Below, piece by piece: positions 16,522 to 25,065 of a DNA stretch of 51,581 nt. The stretch is from NCBI GenBank assembly GCA_035285325.1, contig JAYKJB010000059.1, positions 1-51,581 of the forward strand, written 5' to 3'. Both the position numbers and the translations under genes were made by a program. How positions within the stretch are numbered: the stretch's first letter is position 1; every line of letters begins with the position of its first letter. The notes below the pieces were generated by a model. The model worked only from the letters and a program-made list of their open reading frames with translations, did not search any database and was not told the DNA's origin. The DNA comes from Candidatus Sericytochromatia bacterium (GTDB lineage: Bacteria; Cyanobacteriota; Sericytochromatia; S15B-MN24; JAQBPE01).

Positions 16522-17664
16522 TCAGAGCGGCAAGCCGGGCCAGAGCGGAGCCAGCAGCGCCGGAGCGAGCGGAGCCTCAGACGTGGCCGGCAAGGGCTCG
16601 GCGCCCTTGAAATCCTGTTCCAGGGCGCGGGCGAGCGCGCTGGCCAGCTCCGGTGCCTGCACCAGCACCCCCAATTCCCGGTTGTTGTTCATGGAATTGC
16701 TGGTGAAGTTGACCGATCCTGTATAGAAAGTGCCACCATCCACCTGAATGGCCTTGGCGTGCAAGTGCGGCTTGCGCTGGAAGAGCACCTCCACCCCGGC
16801 CGCGCGCCAGGCCCGCGCCACGTCCAGGTTCGATCGGTAAACGGGGTCTTGAGAGGGAGCGAGCCGGCGCAGGTCGGCCAGCAGGGCCCTCACCTTGACG
16901 CCTTCCTTGACCTTCGCGGCCAGCACGCTGTCGAGTTCCGGGTCGCCCGCCACCTCGACCTGCAGAAACACCTCGCGCCGGGCCGAGCGAATCAGCTCGA
17001 ACAGCTTGGTCCGGCTGTTGTCCGGGCTCAGCACCAGGTCCGGGTCGGTCGGCGTATAGGCGCGCCGCTCCCAATCGGCCTCGAACAACGCGGCGATCGC
17101 CGCCACGTCAGAGGGTGAGCGGTCCTCCAGGATATACTCCCGCGCCCCTTTTCCCTCGGCATTCAAGCCACTTTTGGTGAAGTTGGCGGTAGAGACGAAC
17201 GAAACCGTCTCATCCAGCGTGACCACCTTGGCGTGGGTGTAACGAAAGCGCGGATTGGTCCAGCGACACGCCACGCCAGCGTCGGTCAGGCGCTTGGCCG
17301 CGGCCCGATTGGTGGGCAGCGGGGCCCCCGGATTGCCTGGGTTGTAGGGCTTCTCCTCCAACAACACCTTGACCTCGACCCCGCGCTGGTGGGCGGCAAT
17401 CAAGGCGTCGATCACGCCCGCGTGCGTCAGGATGTAAACCTGCAGTTTGATCGAGCGCTTGGCCGACGCCAAAGACTGCAGGAAAAAGGCATCCCGCTCA
17501 TCTGGCATCACGTGCAGTTGGAGCCCGGTCGACGGTGACGACATCGGTGCCCGCATCACGCGCGCCGGAGCGATCGACGTCAGCTGTGACGGGGGAATCC
17601 GCCCGGCCCCGCACCCGAGCAGCAGCAGGGCGCAAGCGCTGGCGCCCAGCGATAGCCGCCGCAT
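16522..17664 (-). CDS. Phospholipase D-superfamily lipoprotein with two HKD motifs
   Basis: 380 residues. A short signal with lipobox LLGC puts the lipidated Cys at residue 18. Two PLD half-sites are present: THAKVVTLD near residue 142 followed by STANFTKSG, and LHAKAIQVD near residue 301 followed by TGSVNFTSNS. Both keep the HxKxxxxD residues, so an active pseudo-dimer is expected, acting on a phosphodiester substrate (lipid or nucleic acid, not distinguishable from sequence). The ATG at 17664 overlaps the upstream TGA by one base (TGATG), indicating translational coupling with the DUF3465 gene. The C-terminus is Pro/Ala/Leu-rich. No terminator was recognised after the stop. Confidence 0.85.
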   Translation of the reverse strand: MRRLSLGASACALLLLGCGAGRIPPSQLTSIAPARVMRAPMSSPSTGLQLHVMPDERDAFFLQSLASAKRSIKLQVYILTHAGVIDALIAAHQRGVEVKVLLEEKPYNPGNPGAPLPTNRAAAKRLTDAGVACRWTNPRFRYTHAKVVTLDETVSFVSTANFTKSGLNAEGKGAREYILEDRSPSDVAAIAALFEADWERRAYTPTDPDLVLSPDNSRTKLFELIRSARREVFLQVEVAGDPELDSVLAAKVKEGVKVRALLADLRRLAPSQDPVYRSNLDVARAWRAAGVEVLFQRKPHLHAKAIQVDGGTFYTGSVNFTSNSMNNNRELGVLVQAPELASALARALEQDFKGAEPLPATSEAPLAPALLAPLWPGLPL

Positions 17665-18119
17665 CAGTTGGCCGAAGGGCGATCGTAGACGCGGCCCCGG
17701 TACTTGATGTAGCCGCCCTCACCCCCCTTGGGGTCGTAGTGAGTCCAGTGCGCCACGTCGTAGGGGTTCGAGCGAATGTACTCGCACTTCACTTCCACCG
17801 GCTCACCGACCGCCACCGGCACCTTGGGCGCCAGTTCCAGGTTATGGGCCACCTTGATGTAACGGCCCTGCACTGACACCAGGAAATGCTGGTGACGATT
17901 CCCCAGATTGTCATCGGGGAGCAACTTGGTAACCGTCCCGTTCAGGACCTTCCAGTCCTTGTTCGCCCGCGAGGGGGGCTGCGTGTGCCCCTTCTTCTTC
18001 CGCAGGGCCTCCAGCGCCGAGGCCGAGGCGGAAACGCCCCAGCTGGCGCTGGCCGTTCCACAGCCTTGCAGGCCGAGCATCAGGGCAATGGTCAGAATAA
18101 AGGCCGGGTTTCGGTTCAT
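17664..18119 (-). CDS. DUF3465 family lipoprotein
   Basis: 151 residues with a lipoprotein signal (lipobox LQGC, Cys 20). The mature part follows the DUF3465 pattern: GTVTKLLPDDNLGNRHQHFL, VAHNLELAPKV, GEPVEVKCEY, HWTHYDPKGG, GYIKYRGRVY. The family has no established biochemical role. The conserved HQ, HN and HWTH residues suggest a metal- or nucleic-acid-related site, which is inference. GAGAGGG lies about 9 bases before the ATG at 18119. It is the first gene of a two-gene unit with the PLD lipoprotein, preceded by a strikingly AT-rich promoter region. Confidence 0.85.
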   Translation of the reverse strand: MNRNPAFILTIALMLGLQGCGTASASWGVSASASALEALRKKKGHTQPPSRANKDWKVLNGTVTKLLPDDNLGNRHQHFLVSVQGRYIKVAHNLELAPKVPVAVGEPVEVKCEYIRSNPYDVAHWTHYDPKGGEGGYIKYRGRVYDRPSAN

Positions 18120-18179
18120 CGATGGTGTCCCTCTCGGATTGAACTTCGGTGATCCCTGCGGTCTGCCTGCGTGGACAGA

Positions 18180-18240
18180 GGCGTTTTTTATTAAATTTAA
18201 ATTATCTTATACTCAATCTTAACCAGCACAGTATACAAGC
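18180..18240 (-). promoter_or_regulatory. AT-rich promoter region of the DUF3465/PLD operon
   Basis: A 60-base block of very low GC in an otherwise GC-rich sequence. Within it the minus strand offers TTGAGT (18211-18216), a 17-base spacer and TAATAA (18188-18193). Other -10-like hexamers overlap (TATAAG, GATAAT), so the exact promoter is uncertain. The remaining part of the gap, 18241-18367, holds only GC-rich inverted repeats without a U-tract. Confidence 0.4.
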
Positions 18241-18367
18241 TCCTTCCCTGAGCAGCAAGAGGGCCCCACGCAATCGGCCCGTCCCCCCCGTTGACGGGAC
18301 CCGGCGCGATGACCAGGGGCGTGCCCGCGGGAGCGAGCAGATGCGCTCCCCGATGGCGGGATGGCGC

Positions 18368-19552
18368 TCACCGGGCGTAGAGTCGCACCGTCTGCTGCAC
18401 CGCCAGTCCGGCGAGCTTGCCGCCGCCCCCCGTGGCACGACTGGCCAACGCCAAGCGCACGAGCGCTTCACGCCCGGTCACCGGCCCCCCGATCAGGACC
18501 TCGAAGCCAAAGGGACGGTGTTCAGACGCCAGGGCATAGCGAGGGGTCTGCAACTGGCCACCCTGCAACAGGTCCACGGCGGGAACCGCGGGGGGCGACA
18601 ACGCCGTGCCGTTGTTGAAGGCGACCATGGCCAGCGCCCGTCCGTCCTGAACGCCGAAGTGGATGGCCCCCCGATAATCACTGGCCGTCAGGCGCGAGGT
18701 GGCGGGGGAGAGGTCCGAGGCCCCGTCTCGCAGCAGTTGATAGAAACCGGCGGGCGTGAGGCCGGCGGTCGCGTCGGACACGCTGAGGTCGACCGCCCCG
18801 GCATAGGTCTGCCGCAATGTCGCCAATTTCTCGTCGAGATACAGGTCGGGCGCCGTGGCACCCGCGCGCACCCGGACGACCCAGGAGCGCACCTCCTCGT
18901 AATCGAGCACGGGCTGACTGGCCCAGCGCATGAGCGTGTAAGTATAGCCATCCACGGCGGGGTCACTGCCGCGCACCAGCGGCTCGCCTCCCGCCAGCGG
19001 CTTCTTGGCCAGGAAGTAAAAGTAGAACTTGTAAACGCTGAAACGATGGCTGTCAGTGCCGAACACCTGCGCCAGAGGCCCCTGGCCGGCAGGCAGCGCG
19101 GCGTCGTCCGCCACCGTGATGCCAGGTTCGACACAGACCATCCACAGGGCGTTGCCGACGCTGCCGGCGACACTGCCCCCCGAGGAGAAATTCGCCTCCG
19201 GCAGGAACTCGGGCAGCACCAGCTCGGTGGTCTCGACCTGCGGCGTCAACCCAGCGGCCAGGTAGGGGCGCAGATCCGTGCGCGCCAGCCAGCTGTTGGC
19301 CGCATCCCCCCTCGCAAAGACCTTGCGGACCGCCTTGAGACGCCGGAACAGTTCATCCAAGGCCTGGTCGCCGGTCTGCTTGATCTGGCTAGAGCCCACC
19401 GCCGCGTTCATGGTGGTGCTGGCTCCGAGGTAGGTGTTGATCAGGGTCCCACCCACGAACAGGGCGATCGCCGCGGCGAGCAAGACCTCGACCAGGGTGA
19501 AACCACCCGCGGCGAACCTAATAGAGCGAGACCGGAATTTCATGGAAGACAT
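18368..19552 (-). CDS. Type IV prepilin-like protein (third of three)
   Basis: 394 residues. A short basic leader ends in AAGG followed by [18 protein letters not shown]: prepilin-peptidase cleavage after Gly, N-methylated Phe, Glu at +5 and a single hydrophobic helix, as in PulG/PilW-type pseudopilins. The remaining 350 residues form an unrecognised globular part, larger than usual for a minor pilin. The start overlaps the end of the 1356-residue prepilin gene by 35 bases (ATG at 19552) or 26 bases (ATG at 19543), showing that the two are one transcription unit. It is the last gene of the trio. Confidence 0.8.
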   Translation of the reverse strand: MSSMKFRSRSIRFAAGGFTLVEVLLAAAIALFVGGTLINTYLGASTTMNAAVGSSQIKQTGDQALDELFRRLKAVRKVFARGDAANSWLARTDLRPYLAAGLTPQVETTELVLPEFLPEANFSSGGSVAGSVGNALWMVCVEPGITVADDAALPAGQGPLAQVFGTDSHRFSVYKFYFYFLAKKPLAGGEPLVRGSDPAVDGYTYTLMRWASQPVLDYEEVRSWVVRVRAGATAPDLYLDEKLATLRQTYAGAVDLSVSDATAGLTPAGFYQLLRDGASDLSPATSRLTASDYRGAIHFGVQDGRALAMVAFNNGTALSPPAVPAVDLLQGGQLQTPRYALASEHRPFGFEVLIGGPVTGREALVRLALASRATGGGGKLAGLAVQQTVRLYAR

Positions 19553-22500
19553 AATGCCCCGGTAGGGTGTAGGCGGCGGAGCCGTCCAGAGGATCGAGAT
19601 CGCTGTGGCGATAGCCCTCGACGCGCAGTTGATAGGTGCCCGGCGTCAGTCCTGTTACATCCCAAGAGGCGGTAAAGGAAGGGGGGTAGCTTCCGGTCGG
19701 CTCAATCCCCGCTATATTTGGCGGAATTCCGGGCTCGGTTGCCCCATCGACGCTCAGGCCCCCGGATAGCGAGGCCGTTCGCCACTCGCCATCGGGTAGA
19801 CGACGGAGCTTCACGAAACAGCGTACCTCAGCGGGGCCAGAGGAACCAGGTGGATAGACGGCCGGCAAGTCATACAGGGGGCTGTGAGGACGCCCATCCG
19901 AGCGAACCCATTTGGCATACACCTTGATGCTGGGAGAGGTTCCGGATATGGAGAATTTCTCCCCCCGCGTGGGACTGATCATCTTGATGCGGGGCAACAG
20001 TTTGATGTTGTACTGACCCAGATCCGGCAATCCGGAGGTTCGACCGCCATCCAGGTAAGTCGCCAGCATGCCGGCTACCGCCGTATCGAAGATGCGAGGC
20101 ACCTCGCTCACGCTGTTCGGCACCAGGGTATTGGGGACCACCACGGCCTGCAAGTCGAACGGATAGGGCACCGCACTGGGGTTGGCGGGCGGTGATGCGT
20201 ACCGGAGATACATCGGCGCCAAGGCCAGACCTGAGGTGGTATGGTCGTAGTAGGCCGCAGGCGCAGGGCTCCCGGTCAGCAAGGGCGCGGCGGTGGTGCG
20301 CGCAGCCGGGTAGAGCGCCAGCCCCCAATCATCGGGCGTGCTGCTGGGTTGAGGCGCGATGCCGAAGCGAGCCTGGCCCGCAGCCAGCACGGACAGGCCC
20401 AGCGAGTCGGCCCAGGCTCGGCCCGCCGTGGTCAACGATGCCGCCGCCGCGTCCCCGGCATCAAACACACTGACAGGCGCCCCGAGCAAGGCCGCCAGAC
20501 CGGTCAACCCCACTTCCTTTCGGTTATGCGCGGGATTCCCGTCAGCGCGGGCATCCCAGCCCGTCGCATCGCCGATCGCCACTCGGCGATACAGCGAGGA
20601 GGAGAGATTGCCTTTGGTGGCCCATTCGGCCGTAAAACGCCCCGAGGGATAGAGTTCTCCCAACCAGGGAAGCGACAACCATTCACCCGGGTTGGCAGAG
20701 CGCACCAGACGGGTGCGCTCCCCGAACAATTCGTCGAACTCCTCAGGATTCGAACTCAAATAAGGAGCCGCCTCGGGCGACAGGCCGCTCACGCCGTCAA
20801 TCGAGCCCGAAAGCGAAAATTCGCCCCCCAGCCCGATGTATCGGGCGGGAGCACCCGTCGGATTGACAAACACCACCCCATTGCGCAGCAAGGCCTCTCG
20901 CAACAGCCGGTAGAACAGTGGTGCATTGACATGCGAACCATTCCAGCTATCCGCCGAGTGAGAGAATGCCGTGTTGACGCTATCGGAGGCGGCGGTCCCC
21001 ATCTCGGCGAGCTCGCCGCTGCTCAGGAAGGGGTTGGCCGGCGCCACGAACGTCGTGCTGTTGTTCACTCCGGAATAGACGGCTTGACCAGGCCGATAAT
21101 CCTTCCAGAAGACGTTCAACAGCGGATTGGAGGGACTCTGATTGGCCTTGATTCGCAGGTCGAGATAGGGGCTGTGCCGCGGATCTCCCAGCAGCGAAAT
21201 CTGATCTGTGGGAGGAACCCCCGCATAGCGCCCCCCTCCCGACCACCAGCCACCGTCAGAGGCCGCTCCGACATAGGCATAGGTGCGACTCACACTGGGC
21301 ACACGCTCCTGCAGGCCCGCGTAGCCTGAACCGGTGGCCAGTTGAGTGACCACTTCAAAACGCCGCCCCGCCGCCGCCGCCAGCAGCGAGAGTTCAATGC
21401 CGATGCGCGCGGTGTTGCGTGGGCCGCGATAGTTCGGGTTGCTGCTCGCGGCCGTTGAGGGGGTTGGAGTCGGGGTCGGCGTTGGAGTTGGAGTCGGCGT
21501 CGGAGTTGGAGTTGGAGTCGGGGTCGGCGTCGGAGTTGGAGTCGGCGTCGGGGTCGGAGTTGGAGTCGGCGTCGGAGTCGGAGTCGGGCTCGGAGTGGGG
21601 GTGGGGGGGGGGTTATTGCCCCCCCCTTGGCCCCCGCCCTGGCCCCCGCCCTGGCCCCCGCCTGAGCCCCCGCCTTGCCCACCGCCCGGTTTGCCCTGAG
21701 CGAGTTGAAACGAATCCCCGCCGCCGCCGCCGCCTGCCGGCACGCCGGCATCCAGGAAGGGGAGCAGCGGGTCGGGGAAGTACTGCAAGCCGTGCAATTT
21801 GGCCTCTGCGCTGGCGTGGTCGATGCCGTAAACACTGCCGTCGTCCACGGTCTGCCGAGCGTCATAATCCAGATCGCTGACCTGAATGATCAGGTCGTCC
21901 CCGTCGAAGACCGGATCCGCGTCCCCCTCTCCGGCCGCAGGTGCCTCGCTGCCATGATGCGAGACACCGTCAGAATGGGCCGTCACGTGCGGCCCGCTGT
22001 GCTCGCCGCGCCCGGCGGCGCCTTCGCCAGCGAGGGTCGCGCCGGCTGCCAGCGCGGCGGCCGCAGCGGGTGGCCAGGCGGCAACCCGCACGTAACGTGT
22101 CCCCGCACCGGTGGTTCGCTCGCGCTGCACCGTCCAGATTTTCACGTCCTCGGCGGTGATGGTGCCATCGCCATTCTGGTCTTGCAGGTAGGGACGGATG
22201 CCCTTGATCACGATGCGCGCCTCGCTGGCGTGATGAAGGGACCCACTGTTCAGCCAGTCCGACTTGATGAAGCGGTTGGCATCCCCGGCGTCTGAGCTGG
22301 GATAGAACGTGTTTTCAGAGGTCGGCTGCCCATCCGCCATGAAGGGATGCACCAGCAAACGCAAGGGCTCATCGACTGGCGTGACCAGCTTGTAGGGATG
22401 GGTCACCAGGCGGCGCTCCTTGACGCGGGCATCGGAACTGGTATCACCAGGGTCCTTGGCCGCGTCGCTGTAATTGCGCAAGGGAACGACGGGCAACAAT

Positions 22501-23588
22501 TCCCCGTGCAGATTGACGAGCACGGCCTGGGCATATTTCCCGGTGTCATCCCGCAGCATGTCCTCCAGCAACTGGCGATAACTCAGCGGACTGACATCAG
22601 GACCATCCGCCGCAGCACCCGTGGGGAGCTTCACCGTGCCGAAAGCCTCTTCGTCGGCCGTCGTGAACTCATCCGCGTAACGCACGGCGTGATTGAACTG
22701 ATCGGCCATCGCATAATGGGTGTCATTGGCAGATTCAGCGATGGCACGACCGCGCAGATATCGCCCGCCGAAGGACTCGAGGTCGAGGTATCGCGGACTG
22801 TCGACCCCATCTTGAAGCCGCCCGGGATAAAAGTAGGTCCAGGCCATGGGGTCCGACTCGGCCCCATCCAGCGGTTTCTCATCATTGATGTAAGGCTGAT
22901 ACTGGGGGTCTCGCCCCTCACTCAGGCGCGTCACAAAATGAGTTCGGAATTGAAATCCCGGGTGCTGGGAGGCGAGTTTCGACAGCGCAGCGCTGAACAC
23001 GGAGCGCGCCGCCGAGGGCGACGGGTAAAACGCCTCGGTGTCGTCCTTGCGGATCAGGTGGGGCAGGTTCTCGAGCGACAGGACATAAATGTCGATCACC
23101 TGGCGGGCCCCCAAGGCGAGGCCATCGGTGCGGACCACGTTCGAGACATCGACCAACGGCTCCCCGGCCGGCACGGATACTTGATCCGAAGTGTTGTGCC
23201 AAATCTTGACCGACACGAGATAGGCCTGAGAATCACCGGCCACCGACGTCACCGTGATGGCCCGCACGTATTTGTAGCGCTGTGTCCTCGCATCCTTTGG
23301 ATTCGCGCTGAGGGAATCATCCGCGGACAGGCCAGGCAAGGTGGAGAGCACGAAGGATTGGCTGTTGTGAAATCGCAGGGGCGAAGTCGCGTTGGGGGCC
23401 GACCCCCCTCGCGAACTGATCTCCTCGATCATCTGCAGGCCCTTTTGCATGGCGAACGCACGGTCACGCTCGTTGACTCCAGCGCGAAGGCCGCTGGTGA
23501 TGAACGCCCCCAAAGCCAGTAGAACCAAGCCGGTCACGGTCACGGAGATCAGGACTTCGATCAGATTGGCGCCACGGCGACCCAGCAT
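19518..23588 (-). CDS. Giant prepilin-like surface protein with EF-hand-like loop, Gly-rich and Pro-Thr repeats
   Basis: 1356 residues. The leader MLGRRG is followed by [21 protein letters not shown]: class III signal with Glu at +5 if cleavage follows Gly 6. Residues of about 467-480 read [13 protein letters not shown], an EF-hand/dockerin-type calcium loop. Residues of about 633-658 are a Gln/Gly-rich GGGQGGG repeat, followed by a Pro-Thr repeat of about 50 residues (to about 708), a flexible wall- or space-spanning linker. A second large ectodomain ends in a Ser/Pro-rich beta-sandwich-like part ([15 protein letters not shown]). Minor pilins are normally 150-400 residues, so this is exceptional; a tip adhesin role is inference. 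AGGGG lies about 10 bases before the ATG at 23588. The upstream prepilin stops 13 bases before. Confidence 0.8.
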   Translation of the reverse strand: MLGRRGANLIEVLISVTVTGLVLLALGAFITSGLRAGVNERDRAFAMQKGLQMIEEISSRGGSAPNATSPLRFHNSQSFVLSTLPGLSADDSLSANPKDARTQRYKYVRAITVTSVAGDSQAYLVSVKIWHNTSDQVSVPAGEPLVDVSNVVRTDGLALGARQVIDIYVLSLENLPHLIRKDDTEAFYPSPSAARSVFSAALSKLASQHPGFQFRTHFVTRLSEGRDPQYQPYINDEKPLDGAESDPMAWTYFYPGRLQDGVDSPRYLDLESFGGRYLRGRAIAESANDTHYAMADQFNHAVRYADEFTTADEEAFGTVKLPTGAAADGPDVSPLSYRQLLEDMLRDDTGKYAQAVLVNLHGELLPVVPLRNYSDAAKDPGDTSSDARVKERRLVTHPYKLVTPVDEPLRLLVHPFMADGQPTSENTFYPSSDAGDANRFIKSDWLNSGSLHHASEARIVIKGIRPYLQDQNGDGTITAEDVKIWTVQRERTTGAGTRYVRVAAWPPAAAAALAAGATLAGEGAAGRGEHSGPHVTAHSDGVSHHGSEAPAAGEGDADPVFDGDDLIIQVSDLDYDARQTVDDGSVYGIDHASAEAKLHGLQYFPDPLLPFLDAGVPAGGGGGGDSFQLAQGKPGGGQGGGSGGGQGGGQGGGQGGGNNPPPTPTPSPTPTPTPTPTPTPTPTPTPTPTPTPTPTPTPTPTPTPTPTPTPSTAASSNPNYRGPRNTARIGIELSLLAAAAGRRFEVVTQLATGSGYAGLQERVPSVSRTYAYVGAASDGGWWSGGGRYAGVPPTDQISLLGDPRHSPYLDLRIKANQSPSNPLLNVFWKDYRPGQAVYSGVNNSTTFVAPANPFLSSGELAEMGTAASDSVNTAFSHSADSWNGSHVNAPLFYRLLREALLRNGVVFVNPTGAPARYIGLGGEFSLSGSIDGVSGLSPEAAPYLSSNPEEFDELFGERTRLVRSANPGEWLSLPWLGELYPSGRFTAEWATKGNLSSSLYRRVAIGDATGWDARADGNPAHNRKEVGLTGLAALLGAPVSVFDAGDAAAASLTTAGRAWADSLGLSVLAAGQARFGIAPQPSSTPDDWGLALYPAARTTAAPLLTGSPAPAAYYDHTTSGLALAPMYLRYASPPANPSAVPYPFDLQAVVVPNTLVPNSVSEVPRIFDTAVAGMLATYLDGGRTSGLPDLGQYNIKLLPRIKMISPTRGEKFSISGTSPSIKVYAKWVRSDGRPHSPLYDLPAVYPPGSSGPAEVRCFVKLRRLPDGEWRTASLSGGLSVDGATEPGIPPNIAGIEPTGSYPPSFTASWDVTGLTPGTYQLRVEGYRHSDLDPLDGSAAYTLPGHYVFHEIPVSLY
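21461..21611 (-). repeat. Pro-Thr coding microsatellite
   Basis: About 150 bases made of near-exact hexamers encoding alternating Pro and Thr (with one Ser), adjacent to a Gly-rich 12-base-unit repeat at about 21612-21690. Hexamer and 12-mer units keep the reading frame when copies are gained or lost. Confidence 0.9.
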
Positions 23589-23601
23589 CTACGTGCTTCC
23601 C

Positions 23602-24945
23602 CTACAAGGCCGGCACAGGTGGTTCGTCGAGCACCCGCACACTGGAATAATCGAGTCTGTAGCCTGCAATCGCGGCGAGGGCCGCATCCAGTTCCGCCTG
23701 AGAATAGCGCAGGGAGGCCTCACTCCCCACACGTCCCAGCAAAGTGACAGGTCCCCCCGCAACCACGCCGCCGAGCACCTGGGTCAGGTTGCGCTGAGTA
23801 TAGGCCCCCGTGGTCACGATCAACCCTCGCCAGGCAATACCACCTGGCACGCTCAGGCCGTCAAGCGAAAGATCTCCCTCCACGAACAACAGACCGCTCC
23901 CCGCAAGAGGTTGGCTGGCGTCGAAGGTTGCTGAGCCTTTCAGATACAGAAAAACCTGGTCTGGAAGGTTGGCCGGCAAGGTCTCACTTGCCGTGAGGTC
24001 AACCACCGGGGTGGCCAGTCCCTGAATGGCGGCCAATTCGCCACTGCCGAAGAGTTCCCGCCATTGATTCGCCGCCACCCCGTCCACGTGCGTGACCAGG
24101 TTCGCATCTGACTGGCCGGCCAGCGGCGGCAACGCCGAGTTGCCGTAGTCGATGGTGCCGCTCTCGCTCACGCTGGCCGTCCGCAACCAGTAGGGGCGTC
24201 CCGTCCCATCCAGCACGTCGAGGCGCAACGCGGCGGTGCCATCCACCGCCGTCAGGCTGGTGGCACTGTTGGAGAAACCATAGAGCGCGGCCTCCCGGTA
24301 ACGTGGATGGACGAGCGGCAACTCGGCCTCCACCGTGAGGCTACGCTTGCGTGGATCCGTGTCGAAGGTCAACCCGTCGGCCTGGCTGAACACGTAGGCG
24401 CGACATCGCACCAGCCAGACCTCGCCGGGCTGACGCCCGCGCTCCCGTCCGATGTCCCGGGCCACCCATGTCACCCCGCTGGCATAGCGGTCCGGATCGG
24501 CCGCGCCCGCTTGAGCGAGCCCATTTCGAGCAGGCGCGTCAGCCGAGCGTCCAATTTCGTAGCGGGCGTGAACCTGTCGGCTGGCATCCAGGACGTACTC
24601 GTTGACCAGCCCCAGTTGCTCCTCACCTTCCAAGGTGTCGGCCGTCTCATCCGGGTCGATCGAGCCGGAGGCCTTCGGGTCGAACATCGCCACCGGTTGG
24701 TAGGGCTGACGTTTCAGCCAGGCCAGGGCGTGGTTGACGCCCGTGAGGGCAACATTGAAGAGTTGGGTGTCTTGTCGGGCGCGCCGCCCCTGTTTCAAGG
24801 AATCCGTCAGGTACTGGGTGCCTGCCAAGATGAAGACCGTGGTGAGTGCCGCGAACAGGACCACCTCGAAGAGGCCAATTCCGGGCCGAGGGCGCTTCGG
24901 TGCCAACGGGCGAGCAGCAGCGGCCACTGTCCCAGCGTGGTGCAT
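23602..24945 (-). CDS. Type IV prepilin-like protein (first of three)
   Basis: 447 residues from the ATG at 24945. The basic Pro-rich leader ending PKRPRPG is followed by IGLFEVVLFAALTTVFILAG, a prepilin signal with Glu at +5 when cleaved after Gly. The frame is open to a GTG at 25044, only 21 bases after the dnaX stop; none of the starts has a good ribosome-binding site. The long start would give an unusual 55-residue leader. The C-terminal half has a PilX-like/parallel-beta flavour (SGLLFVEGDLSLDGLSVPGG, then GVVAGGPVTLLGRVG), seen in proteins with polymer-forming beta-solenoid segments. It opens the prepilin trio and may be read from the dnaX transcript. Confidence 0.75.
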   Translation of the reverse strand: MHHAGTVAAAARPLAPKRPRPGIGLFEVVLFAALTTVFILAGTQYLTDSLKQGRRARQDTQLFNVALTGVNHALAWLKRQPYQPVAMFDPKASGSIDPDETADTLEGEEQLGLVNEYVLDASRQVHARYEIGRSADAPARNGLAQAGAADPDRYASGVTWVARDIGRERGRQPGEVWLVRCRAYVFSQADGLTFDTDPRKRSLTVEAELPLVHPRYREAALYGFSNSATSLTAVDGTAALRLDVLDGTGRPYWLRTASVSESGTIDYGNSALPPLAGQSDANLVTHVDGVAANQWRELFGSGELAAIQGLATPVVDLTASETLPANLPDQVFLYLKGSATFDASQPLAGSGLLFVEGDLSLDGLSVPGGIAWRGLIVTTGAYTQRNLTQVLGGVVAGGPVTLLGRVGSEASLRYSQAELDAALAAIAGYRLDYSSVRVLDEPPVPAL

Positions 24946-25065
24946 CCAGGCCAACAGGAAAGCACGCGTCAAGGGGCGCCGCAACACGGGTGTTTTCCCG
25001 AAAGCACAGTCATAAAAAAGATATTCCCGACAAGGAGCAGGCACTCACGCCGTCCGGCGCGCGCG

